Source: Rotaria sp. Silwood1 (lineage: Eukaryota; Rotifera; Eurotatoria; Philodinida; Philodinidae). From it: a DNA stretch of 64,000 bases. The stretch spans positions 1 through 64,000 of the forward strand of contig CAJNOP010000275.1 of NCBI GenBank assembly GCA_905250075.1, given 5' to 3'. A program made the translations under genes and the position numbers. Below are positions 11,277-22,578 of this stretch, piece after piece. The first letter of the stretch is position 1; each line of letters opens with the position of its first letter. The notes under the pieces are model-generated. The model was not told the DNA's origin. It made no database searches and saw only the letters and a program-made list of their open reading frames with translations.

Positions 11277-14200
11277 TTATGATTCAAAATCTCCATCATT
11301 ATGTTCATCATCAGATGGTTGTTGTTGTTGTTGTTGATCATCATCTGATTCTTCATCATCTTTAATAACAGTTAATTTTCTTTTTCGTCCACGTCGTGAA
11401 ACTTCACCATTTGTTATAATAGGTGTTGTTATTCTTGTACCACGACCTCGTCGTGATGATGTACGAGGAGTTGTTGTTGTTGTTGTTGTTGTCGGTGTTA
11501 TTGTTACTGGTGTTGATTGTTGTTCATTTGTTGTTGTTGTTGTTGGTACTTCAAGAAGACCAGCATCAAGTTGTTCACGTAAATTTCTATAAATTTTTTC
11601 TAATAAAATTGAATCAGCAAATATTAATGATGTTTCACAATTAAATGTTTGAGCATTTTGTACAAGTAATTCAATATCATATTGAAATTCATCTAAATTT
11701 GAATATCTATATGTATCAATTTTTCTTTTAATACGTTGAAAATCAATTGGATCTTTAATTGTTTGATAATAAATCGGTAATTGTTTTTGTCCAGGTAAAC
11801 GTATAAATGGTTGTGCTAATTGTCGATTATCATCTGTACGATAAGCTAATAAACGTTCAAGTAATAAACGACATTGTGGTGCAATTTTAGGATCAACAGT
11901 TTGTAAACGTTTTTTAACACTACCACGTTTAGATGAAAAATTTTGTTGATTTATTATTGGTGTTGAAGGATTATCAAATGATGAACGTGCTTCTGTATCA
12001 TCAAGATCAATATCATTATCTTGTATTGATAATATATTTTTACGATTTTGTTTTTTTAAACGTTTTTGTTCAACAGCACCATCTAAATTACCTTCTTCTA
12101 ATGCTTGTAAAAATTCTCTTTCAGTTAAATTATCACTATAATCAATATCTTTACGTTGACGACGACCTTTACCAAAATCTTCATCATTTTCAAGTGTTTT
12201 TTCAACTTCTTCAACATCATTTTTTAACCATTCAGGTAATTCATCTTCCGTTATAAGACGATTTATTTTCATTTTACGATGAACACTTGGTGTTGCTTGA
12301 GAAAAATCAACATCTTCTTCATCATCAATATCTTCTAATGGTGATGGTGTTGTTTCATCATTTGTTGTTGTTGTTGTTGTTGTTGTTTCTTCACCACCAC
12401 GAGTAGCTTCATCATCACTTTGTTCAATAAATCCAGTTGTTATTTTTCTAATTGAAAAAGAAAAAGAATTAATTAAAGCAAAACTAGAAAGGCAGATCAA
12501 TTAGACATATGATATTTCTATTGAAAAATCAAAAAATAATTACTTTTCATTCGTAAGAACTTTAGTTGGTTGATCTATTGAATCTTCATTATCACTTTCT
12601 TTTTTACGTTTAATTCGTGGTGTTAAAAATTTTATATCATCAATTGTTGTTGTTGTTATTGGTGTTGTTGTTGGCATAACAGCTGTTGTTAATTTCCAAT
12701 TACGACGTTCATTAGCTCCATCACCACCACTACCAACACCATGTAAAGATTCATATTCACGTCTTGCAACATCCATACGATTAAATAAATTAAATTCACT
12801 TTCAGTTCGTGCAATCATCTATGCAAAATTTTACAAAAAAATATTTTATTATTAAAAAAAACAAAAATTTACTTGATTAAGTATTTCATCATCTGGTATA
12901 TCTTCATCATCATCTTTTAAATCATCTTCACCTTCAATTAATTGTTCAAGATAATCATGTCGTTCACTTGATGTTGATGAACGATTAAACATACCAGCTT
13001 GTATAACTTTTTCATCAACATTTAATTTATATCTTGCACAAGCTAATATTTTTTCTTCTATTGTATTTATTGTCATTAAACGTAATACTCGTACTTCATT
13101 TTTTTGTCCAATACGATGTGCACGATCTTGTGCTTGTTGATCTTGATGGGGATTCCAATCAGAATCAAATAATATAACTGTATCAGCTTTTTGTAAATTT
13201 AAACCAACACCACCAGCACGTGTTGATAATAAAAATATAAAACAATTTATATTATCATCATTAAAATTTTTTAATAATTCACAACGATCATCAGCTTTTG
13301 TTGTACCATCTAAACGTATATATGTATAATTACGATAATTAAAATATATTTCAAATAAATCCATAACAGCTGTCATTTGACAAAATAATAATACTTTATG
13401 TCCAGTTGCTTTTAATTTTGGTAATATACGATCAACTAATTCAAATTTACCTGATACACGAAATAGATCAGGTCCATTTATAAAATAATCTTTATAACCA
13501 AGTGATTGTGCTAAACGTTCTTCTATTTCTTCAAATAAAAATGGATGATTACATATTTTACGTAATTGCATTAATTTATTCATTAATGCACGACGACCAC
13601 TTTTACCATTTTGATTTTCAATAATTAATGTACGATTTTTTGACATAGCATGATATAAACAACGTTGTAATGCTGATAATTCACATTTAATTATATATTC
13701 AACCTAAATAATTATATCAATAGAAATTTAATTAAGATATACTCAAAAGAATTTCATTGTAGTCAAATCAATTTTTGAGAATGTAAAACTGAAGAAAACT
13801 AATAAAAAAAAATGCGAAAACCTCGGATTTAAATCCGAGTGTTAAGTGTACTTCAAAAAGTGAACAGGTATATTCACTTTGTTTTTTATCATCTAAGACA
13901 TATCTAAGCAATTTGCTTTCTGGATACAGTTTTTGTGCATTTTGAGACCTTTTTCAGGCGATATTTTGTTAGAAAGCTACGATTTGGTTCAAAACTAATA
14001 TCAGATTCGGAATCAGCGTTAAAAACTAAGTCGATTTATATATGTTGTGAATAATTCTGAGAAAAAAAGTTTTTTTTTGAAAAAATCCCTGTACTCCCCC
14101 TCAGGGATGGTCTGGTCAATAATGACAATTTTTTCGATAAGTCAGCCATTTCTTGACGGATCCTTCTCATCTTCGAACTCGACTGAGACATTGATGAGAC

Positions 14201-16777
14201 TGAACTGTGTAGAAAATTTCATCACGATCTGACTCTCCTTTCGAAAGTTATCCTGTAAACTTTTTTTTGTATATGCGGATAGTATCTTTATTAGATTTCT
14301 AATTATTATTATTATAGTTCATATTTAACAAAAAATTCTAGTGAAAAATAAAGAATTTCATATATTAATCTAAGTTAATACTAACTTTTTCTGGTAATTG
14401 TGCTTCAACTTCTTTTTTAAGTCGACGTAATAGAAAAGGTCTTAAAACTTTATGTAAACGTCTAATAATTAATAATGTTTCTTCATGATTTAATTCAACT
14501 TTTTCACTTGGTAATGTTGCAAATGGTGCATTAAACCAATCCGTAAATGTTGTTGAACATTTAAATATAGTTGGTAAAATAAAATTTAATAATGCCCATA
14601 ATTCCGGTAGATTATTTTGTAATGGTGTACCAGTTAATAATAAACGATGTGATGCATGTCCATAATATGTATTTAATATTTGTGTTAATTTACAATGATG
14701 ATTTTTCATTCGATGTCCTTCATCAACAATTAAATATTTCCATGTTACTTTTGATAATATTGAACGATCACGCATAATATATTCATATGTTGTTAATAAT
14801 ACATTAAAACGATTTGTACGTATTGTTTGTCCAAGCATTTTACGTACATGTGGTAAACCTTTATATTGTATAACACTAACATCAGGTGCCCAACGTTGAA
14901 ATTCAGATGCCCAATTAGATAATGTTGATAATGGTACAATAATTAATGATGGTCCAGGATTTTTTTTACAATCAATTAAATGAACAATTAATGCAATTGT
15001 TTGTATTGTTTTACCAAGACCCATTTCATCAGCAAGTATACCATTTAAATTATTATTATATAATGATACAAGCCATTCAAGACCTTGTAATTGATATGGT
15101 TTAAGTTGTCCACCAACAAGCATATTTGATTGTTCAGTTATGGGTTCACGTATACGATGTGCTATTGAATAATATGATTCTTTTGCATCATATTCATCAT
15201 CTTCATTTGTTGCAGCTATTTTAATAGCATCACGTATAGCTTCATCATTACCAGTTTGATCAATAATTGGACTAATAAAAGAAAAATTTTCATTTTTTTC
15301 AAATTTAAATTATTAAAATTTACCTTGATTTAATTTCTTCATTATTTGATGTTGATACATTAATAATTGTTGTTATTGATTGTTCTGTATGTATTTTAAT
15401 TGTTCGTCCACGTGAACGATTTGCTTGTTGATGTTGTCGTACTAATTGTTTAAGATTATCAATATATGCATCTGTTTGTGATAATAATAATGCTAAACGT
15501 GCATCTTTTTTTTCATCAACTAATTTTCTATAACCTTCTTCATCTTCATTCATTAAACGTTTAATACGTTCTTTTTCTTTACGTTCTTTTTCTTTAATTA
15601 ATTCACGTTCATTATTAGCAAAATATGCTTGTATAGATTTATTCATACGTATTGTTGATAATGAATAACGACGATGATATTCACGAAAATCACGTGCATG
15701 ATTTTGTACAGTATTAAGAAATTCTTGATGTTTAGCACGTTGATTTTGTTCAATTTCAATTTTACGTTGTCGTTCATACTGTTCAGTTGAACGTGCTTCA
15801 CGAAGATGATGACGTTTAGGACGTTTATATGCACGTGGATTAAGTGCTGTTTGTATTAATGTATCTTTCTATTAGAAAATAAGAAAACAATAGAATATTT
15901 AACTAATAAAAAACAACAAAAACCTTCATAGTATTAAGAATTTCATTACGAAGTTGTTTTTGAAATTGAAGTAATTTAAGTGATTTAAGTTCAATTAATG
16001 CTTGTGTTCGTAAATCAACATTCATTTGAGCTGGCATATGTTCAAGTTCTTGTAGACGATTTGAAATACGATTAAGAACACTAAATAATAATAGATATAT
16101 GATATTTAAATTAAATTAATGTCAAATCAAATAGTTTCTTGTCAAACATATTGAAAAGTTAGTTTTATCCCGGATTTTTTCTTCGAAGGGGTGATTTGAA
16201 TTTCCGAGGAGGCGAAAAATTATTTTCGGGAGGGTGAACTCGATTTCCGGGTGGGCACCCATCTGGATAAAACACTGATTTTATGACTTTTTTATGTTCA
16301 ATATCTCGATAATAAATCATCCATTTTAATTAAAACTTTCGAATATATTTTAAAAGTTTAAATGAAAAACTCTTACCGTTTTTCTCGTTCTTGTTGAACA
16401 TACAATGGATTAAGACTAATTGGATGTTGACGAATACGTGTAGGAATATTATCTTCATCACTAGTATTCATTTCAGTCGATCCAATTAACCATCGATACA
16501 TATTTGTTGCTGATGAAAATTTTAATGGTATATTATTATCATTCTGATGAGTTCCAAGAATGATAGCTGTTGATTGTTGTTGAACATGATTTTGAATTAA
16601 AGTAGCTAATTGTACTTTATAAGAACATGATTGAAGTAAAGAATCTGACACAGGTAAATTGCGAGCAAGAAGACGATAAGTTGTTATCTGAGATTTAAGA
16701 ATATTAGCACGAAGATGTTCAATTTCTGATGGATCAATTGTAATGACAGAAGCGGAATCATTATCCGCTGTTGCCAT
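11277..16777 (-). CDS. brm: SWI/SNF chromatin-remodelling ATPase, Brahma/SMARCA2-4 type
   Basis: Model: complement(join(11277..12447, 12544..12818, 12873..13703, 14386..15271, 15324..15868, 15924..16080, 16377..16777)), 1421 aa, all phases consistent. Domains in order: QLQ-like motif near 25-45 ([12 protein letters not shown]); HSA helix about 190-330, basic and highly charged; SNF2 ATPase with motif I (DEMGLGKT), DEGH box (VDEGHRMKN), [10 protein letters not shown], and C-terminal lobe [21 protein letters not shown] and DRAHRIGQ; SnAC region with IDYSDNLTE; bromodomain about 1215-1325 including the Asn of FNCET; acidic Gln-rich tail. It is the motor of a BAF/PBAP-like nuclear complex that slides or evicts nucleosomes. 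The BRK domain of animal BRM/BRG1 is not seen between HSA and ATPase, and the Pro-rich N-terminus is short. The intron at 13704-14385 is unusually long. Confidence 0.93.
13704..14385 (-). other. Expanded intron of the Brahma gene, possible old insertion
   Basis: This 682-nt intron separates LPEK from VEYIIK in the ATPase; most introns of this gene are about 51-96 nt. It holds a less A+T-rich core (about 14080-14260) with CCCTGTACTCCCCCTCAGGG, which forms a small hairpin, followed by non-repetitive sequence. This suggests an inserted, decayed mobile sequence, but no termini or duplication could be defined. Confidence 0.35.
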
Positions 16778-16823
16778 TATATAGATTTATATCTGAAAAA
16801 TAATTTTTTTTTTTATATTTCAG

Positions 16824-17708
16824 TCAGCCAAACATAAATCAAATGTTAGTTCTATAAATTCATCAAGAAGTAATAAAAAAAATCAACAACTACGACCTTT
16901 TCCAATTCTTACACCACAATCATTTATTCCTGGTGCTACTCCTAATAATAATTTCTATTCAAATTATACTTCGCCTACAGAAGCTAAACAATTTCCAATA
17001 TTAACTGAACCACCTTTAATAAATTTTAATAATGAATCTGGTCTTCAATTAAAACCATCTTCTTATCCAGAAATAAATCCTATATCAAACATGCAATCAT
17101 CAGATTTTTCATATAAACCAACATTTTCTTCATATCCAGATCGTCGTCCAGTGCGTATTCCTAGTCGACATCATTCTCGTCCTATTATTCATATAATTGA
17201 ATCAGATTCATGTTCATCAATAAGTTCATATTCACCACGTCATCATCATCATCATCATCATCGTCGATCATATTCTCATCCAAGACAACGACGATTTACT
17301 CAACAACAACAACAACAACCAATTATTCTCTTACCTATAAAATGTCAACAATCATCAACTATGACAAATTCTCTTCAAGGACAATCACAACAAAATCTTT
17401 TACCTACAATACAAGCTCAACAACGTTATATTTTACCATCAATTTTAAATACAAATTCTACACCAGATATAATTAATAATAATCAATCGATGTTTCAATT
17501 ATCTATGCCAAGATCTTTTGAAAACTTACAACAAATTCAAAATGGATCAATACAATATGTTCAAAAAGCACCAGACTTACAATTTATATCAGTAAAACCA
17601 CATTCATCAAATGCTTCACAACATGTTCTTGTTAATAATACAAATAAGAAGCAATCAAATATAATAAAACCAATTCAACGATCAATTATAACAACGAATT
17701 TACCATAA
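16824..17708 (+). CDS. Low-complexity His/Gln/Ser-rich protein, 5' end missing
   Basis: The frame is open from a good 3' splice site (TTATATTTCAG at 16813-16823) to a TAA at 17706-17708, 294 codons. The first in-frame ATG is at 17091, yet the 270 bases before it have the same codon pattern as the rest. Either an upstream exon exists or the protein starts at 17091 (205 aa). An in-frame stop at 16794 rules out simple extension. Any upstream exon would lie antisense within the Brahma gene, whose start is only 47 bp away. Visible features: a run of His near 17240, a Gln run near 17305, Arg-rich patches, a Pro/Asn-rich N-terminal part. No family recognised. Alternatively the AG accepts a trans-spliced leader. 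Confidence 0.5.
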   Translation, partial: SAKHKSNVSSINSSRSNKKNQQLRPFPILTPQSFIPGATPNNNFYSNYTSPTEAKQFPILTEPPLINFNNESGLQLKPSSYPEINPISNMQSSDFSYKPTFSSYPDRRPVRIPSRHHSRPIIHIIESDSCSSISSYSPRHHHHHHHRRSYSHPRQRRFTQQQQQQPIILLPIKCQQSSTMTNSLQGQSQQNLLPTIQAQQRYILPSILNTNSTPDIINNNQSMFQLSMPRSFENLQQIQNGSIQYVQKAPDLQFISVKPHSSNASQHVLVNNTNKKQSNIIKPIQRSIITTNLP

Positions 17709-18506
17709 AATAATATTAAATTTTAGAACATAATCATTTCGATCGATTGACTTACAAATGAACACAAAATAATTGTACAAATACAAGAAGAAATTTATAT
17801 CAATTTTTTAGGATAATTAATAACAATAGATTCATTTTTTGTTTTTACGAAAAAAATTATTTAGAATTTTAATATTAAATATAGATTAGATAATGAAAAT
17901 CTATTTTTTTTTCTTTTCTTTGAATGAGTAATATCGATTAAAAATTAGGTACAAAAAGAAAAATAACTTACTAATAAATCTTGACAGAGACAAAGAAAAA
18001 GTAACTAATCAAAATTATGTTTCTGTATATTGAGAGGAGGTACAATCAATTTTTTTTATTTGTTCTTTACTTCCAGCAATCATATACGCATTTATAATAA
18101 TATTTTCAATCGATAGATGTCGTAAGTCAACGTCGAAATAAATTCAGAACGAACATTACGATAGTCGTATATGGTTGAATACGTTCATATTTCAATTTCA
18201 ATTAATACTTACTGTTGAATATCTTATTGATATAAATCTAAATAAAGAAATATAGTTTAGTTTTTGTTTTTTTCTTCAATGAATACTTTTATTATAGAAG
18301 CTGATATTGAAGGAAATCTGAATAAAAAATTCGACCTATTGATAGTAACTATTGATTTAATGCACAATTCAAAAATAAGTCTTGATCGAAATGAACATGT
18401 CTAATTACGATCATATTCGTCCGCCATATTTTATCGTATACGACCGTTTATTATCGTGCCTTTTCGACCTGGAAATATACATTATATTATCTAACTGATA
18501 ATAAAG

Positions 18507-18665
18507 GATACAATATGTAAATGATTATCTTCATTCATTGAGGATGTGGATGAGGATTTTGTATCTTCATCCAAATCATATTCAGATCTATCTTTAATCG
18601 ATGCGAATTTTTCAGTTCTCTTTCGATAAGTCAAATTTTTAAAATAAGTCGCCATGATTTAGTTC
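18507..18665 (-). CDS. Possible 5' exon or small ORF, unrecognised
   Basis: An ATG near 18655 opens a frame of about 50 codons beginning MATYFKNLTYRKRTEKF, then an acidic, Ser-rich part, ending at a TAG. A GT donor-like site lies near its end (after CATATT). Composition is protein-like, but no downstream exon could be joined and no family is recognised. It may be a gene fragment or chance. Confidence 0.2.
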
Positions 18666-19824
18666 AACTCAATTTTCGAATGTTCAATATTAAAACTTCA
18701 TGAAAAGATATTTTTCGAGTACTATGTTTATTGAATATATATGTCAAATGTTCCTGATGTTATAGTATCAATATATTAATATTAAAAGCTTGGTCTTCGT
18801 TAAATGTTAATCCTTCATCCTTTTATTAATTGAATTTAGAATAGTATTTCAGCAAAAACTTATTTGAAAACACCTTGACTATTCGAAAGAAAATTGATAT
18901 TTTGAAAATTTTTTTGGTCAGCATTTGAAATGAACTTCATAAATGTTAATAGAGTTTGCAGTTTATTCTTCACCATTTTTTTTTGTTGGAAAAATGAAAA
19001 ACAACACATTTTTATAATGATATTAAAAACCTAAATAAAGTAAACTGTAACTTGGTAAAACAGTATTAATCTATTTTTCTTTTGAAATTTTCAAAGTGGA
19101 GAGCAATCATTAAGCAGAGCCTATTAGTCGTTGTGAGAAAAGGACGCGAACAGAAATAGTTTTAAATTCGATACGTATGCCGAATAAGAATTTCACAATT
19201 GTGAAGCTTTACATCGTCCCAATTATTCTATCGAAAAGACAAGATGACTGGTGTCCAATGCTCTATAATCAGTGCATATCTTATGTAATACAAAATTGGT
19301 ACTGTATACGTACTATTCGAAGTTTCGAAATTGTCGGTATTGAAGTCAATTCTAGCGATCAGAAGGAGATATGAAAGAAAAACGTGGCTTGAATTCGTTC
19401 ATCAATAGGAAACAAAGAATAAGAGGAATATTATTGCAGTAACGAATAGGATGTGGATGTGTGTTTGATTCTAGATAAGTGTCAGTGTCTACTGACACTA
19501 ACACTCATACCCGCTTTATAATATTACTGAACAGAGTTACATCCAAAACCAAAAATGTTGCAAAACTTTTCCTATATCCAGTACATGTCTACCATCAACG
19601 AAATTTTTTCAAATAAACTTCATCACCAATACAAGTCAAACTATCATTTAATGAACTAATAATGACTTTTTTAATTGTAATACAGATTTCTTTATATTTA
19701 CTTTAAACAATAAATTTTATTTTGAAAAAAATAAAACATTATTACCGCGTTCCTTTACTCGTACAGTAATATCAATAACTAAAACAATTGATGTTCAGAC
19801 ATGAAAGTCTACGCTAGTTTTATT

Positions 19825-20670
19825 CTAAGTGACTAAATTACGTTTTTTATGTAAGTCGACAATGATATTCATCTCTATCAAGAATAAAAAATAAATCCAT
19901 AGCTTCAGCAATATCATGAAATGTTTACATAATATATTGTACAATTTCGTGTTCATCTCATCAATGGAATGAAAATAAAATAGAATAATCAGTTTTTCTT
20001 CTGGTTTATTCCGAGACGTTATACGATCATTCATCTAAAGTCTCTGTATAGGAGTGTATACATTTGCAATTGTTATCAAAGTTTCTTCAAAATCATTTTT
20101 TTCATAAAAAACTTTTACTTTTATAATGAATCGATTACTGATAAATCAATCGCAAGAAATTTTTGTTTCCTTTTTTTTTGTTCTAAAAACTAAATTGAAC
20201 TAAACATGAAGATTCACTGATTTCCGCTTTTTCAATGTCATCTACTCCAAAACTCATTTGGACTAGAATGTCAATGAGCAGAAGACTAACATCTTTATAT
20301 GGTTCTCACTCACTGTAAATGGAATTTCACATGAACTGTCTCTCATAGTGATAACGAGCACACACATAGAAAGAAAGAGAGAAAGACAACAGCTGTCAAA
20401 CACTCACTCATTTTCGTATTACCATCATGATAGGTGATAAGCACATCATTCGTTTTCATCGATGCTTTAACAACATCATTAGTAATCAGTGTTATAAATT
20501 TAGTAAATAAATAAATGTGAATGATTTTTTTAGTTGTAATACTTTCTTTCATTTGCTTAACATAGTCAATAAGATGAGAATATGGATATGAGTAGCTAGC
20601 CTTGCCAAAGATGCTTTTTTCATCGAGACTTACAAAGTCACATCCAACAATATCCACACTTTCCTAAACG
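19825..20670 (-). pseudogene. Gene fragment, unrecognised
   Basis: Two minus-strand blocks look coding. The upstream block (about 20390-20670) follows a TTTAG acceptor near 20671 and ends at a GTGAGT donor near 20412; it contains SLDEKSIFGKASYSYPYSH and LITNDVVKASMKTNDVL. The downstream block (about 19880-20034) contains DRITSRNKPEEKLIILFYF. The splice phases I could find do not join them without a stop. I read them as remains of a decayed or partly missed gene. Family unknown. Confidence 0.25.
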
Positions 20671-22578
20671 TGTCAAATTTTAATTCAGATGACGAAATGT
20701 GTCGATGAGTAAAATTCTCCATTGAAACGTTTAAACAAAGACGTCTATAATTTTTGTTACTTGACCTCCCTCAACTCTTGATAAGCAAGAGCTAGTGTTG
20801 ATCGATTGAGTTTGTGACTGGGTTTGCACGAAAGACTGTTGATTGTGTGCATATATTTAGACATCATCATTATTGATCAAAAAAAAATAAAAGAGTAGAT
20901 ATTAAGAGTAATTATATTTATTTCGAACTAGATGCAAACTATAGAAAAAAATAAGAACAATTGAGATCGAATATTATTGTTCCCTTGTAAATAATTATTG
21001 GAATGAATAATAAAAATTCAAAGATATAAGATGGATTACCAAAAATGACAAATATATATTGTATGAAAAAACTGTAACATATATCCCAAATATAAATTAA
21101 GTAATTTTAAAGTATGACTTGTTTGCAAGTTGATCTGACAGAAAATATATTATCTCATTGATTCAGCACTATGATACCTTATAATAATGGTTAACAATAA
21201 TTATTAAATTCAGATTAGGTCAATTGATAATCTAACTGAATATGATTTGAATTATTTTAGATTATATACATCATATTAGTCGTACAGTTTGTGTAGGCAA
21301 AGCGATCAGATTTTTAACAAAAGAAGACTCAGCTGTATTTCATGAAAACGAAAAAAAAGATTTTTTTTTCTTTCTATTATGTGACATTTGTTACTACGAC
21401 AGACATGTTCTAGTTGCACAGTCACATGTTAAAACAAGTCTCGTATGGATTTCTTTTGTTTTGTTCTGAAAGCTCTACTCAGATTGACGTACTTGTTCAG
21501 AAGTAAATAATAATGAACAATTTTGTATATATTTGACCAAAATTTGTAATGATTCTAATAGTTAACATATTATTTATTTTCTATTTGATGTCATTGAAGA
21601 TGACTGACGACCAAATAAATAAAGAAATTTACAATAATAATGACAATACTACAAGTAAAAAACCAAAAATATTTTTTCTTTACTTATTCTATTTTTTTAA
21701 TTAATCGTAGTTCATCATATTATTCTAAATGATATTTAATGATTTCTGCTATTCAATCCATATCTTAATTGGAAACAAAAACAAGAACGAACGGTCTAAT
21801 TAAGTATAAACTTTTATTATTTATTTTCATATTTGAAATTTACAACAAGTTAACTTGCGTTTTTTTTAACTACATCGTCAGTGTAAATTTTCTTTAAATC
21901 TACCACACTCACACTGGCTGATTAAAATAGATCGTCTAATGGATCAAGAAGCAATGAACTTAGTTGTGTGCATGCAGCTTTCTATTTCTTGTTTCTTTCG
22001 ATACGACGATACTTATTCATTCAATGAAATAATGAAGATGGAGACATACATCAACAAGAGCATGTTAGCAACAGTAGAAGCCATCATTAACTAATAATAC
22101 GTTGTCATCCATCAACCGTTTCTAATAAAGCTCAAGGCCACTACAAAGAAAAGCAATAGGAACTAATAACAACATTTTAAAAGTCTATTTATAAGTTTTT
22201 CGTTTTTTTTCTCTTTTCTATTATGAATGACTATAATGCAATTCTTTTTTCTTCATATGTTTCGTCCTTGTTCTTTCTTGCCTCATATTTGATATATTTG
22301 CACAGATTTTGCCTGTTACGTTTCGTTAGCAACACTGTTGAAATAAAAGGACGAACGATCAAGATAAGAAGCCCTTGAAGTCGATAGCAACCAGCCAAAC
22401 AAAAACGAAAGTGTCAATATAAAAAGAAAAAAAAACGAAATATATGTAGAGACAGAGACGAAGTGTCTTTTTTTGTTGATTCCTACCGTGTGCAACGAAT
22501 ATCTACATTTTCATTTATTTATGTAAATTGAATAGAAAAAACCAAATAGTTACCACTATCATCATCATTACTATAATA

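Larger units (their letters stand above)
17709..22578. other. Long region without a confident gene
   Basis: About 4.9 kb, A+T-rich. It holds weak minus-strand gene-like pieces (18507-18665 and 19825-20670, listed separately), a hairpin at 19448-19512 (TGTCAGT / ACTGACA stem beside GTGGATGTGTG), and the probable promoter of the ART gene. Nothing else supportable. Confidence 0.4.

Noticed and set aside
11423..12256. Plus-strand ORFs rich in Leu, Val and Tyr opposite Brahma
   Set aside because: Shadows of the minus-strand Gln/Thr-rich and SnAC/bromodomain coding sequence.
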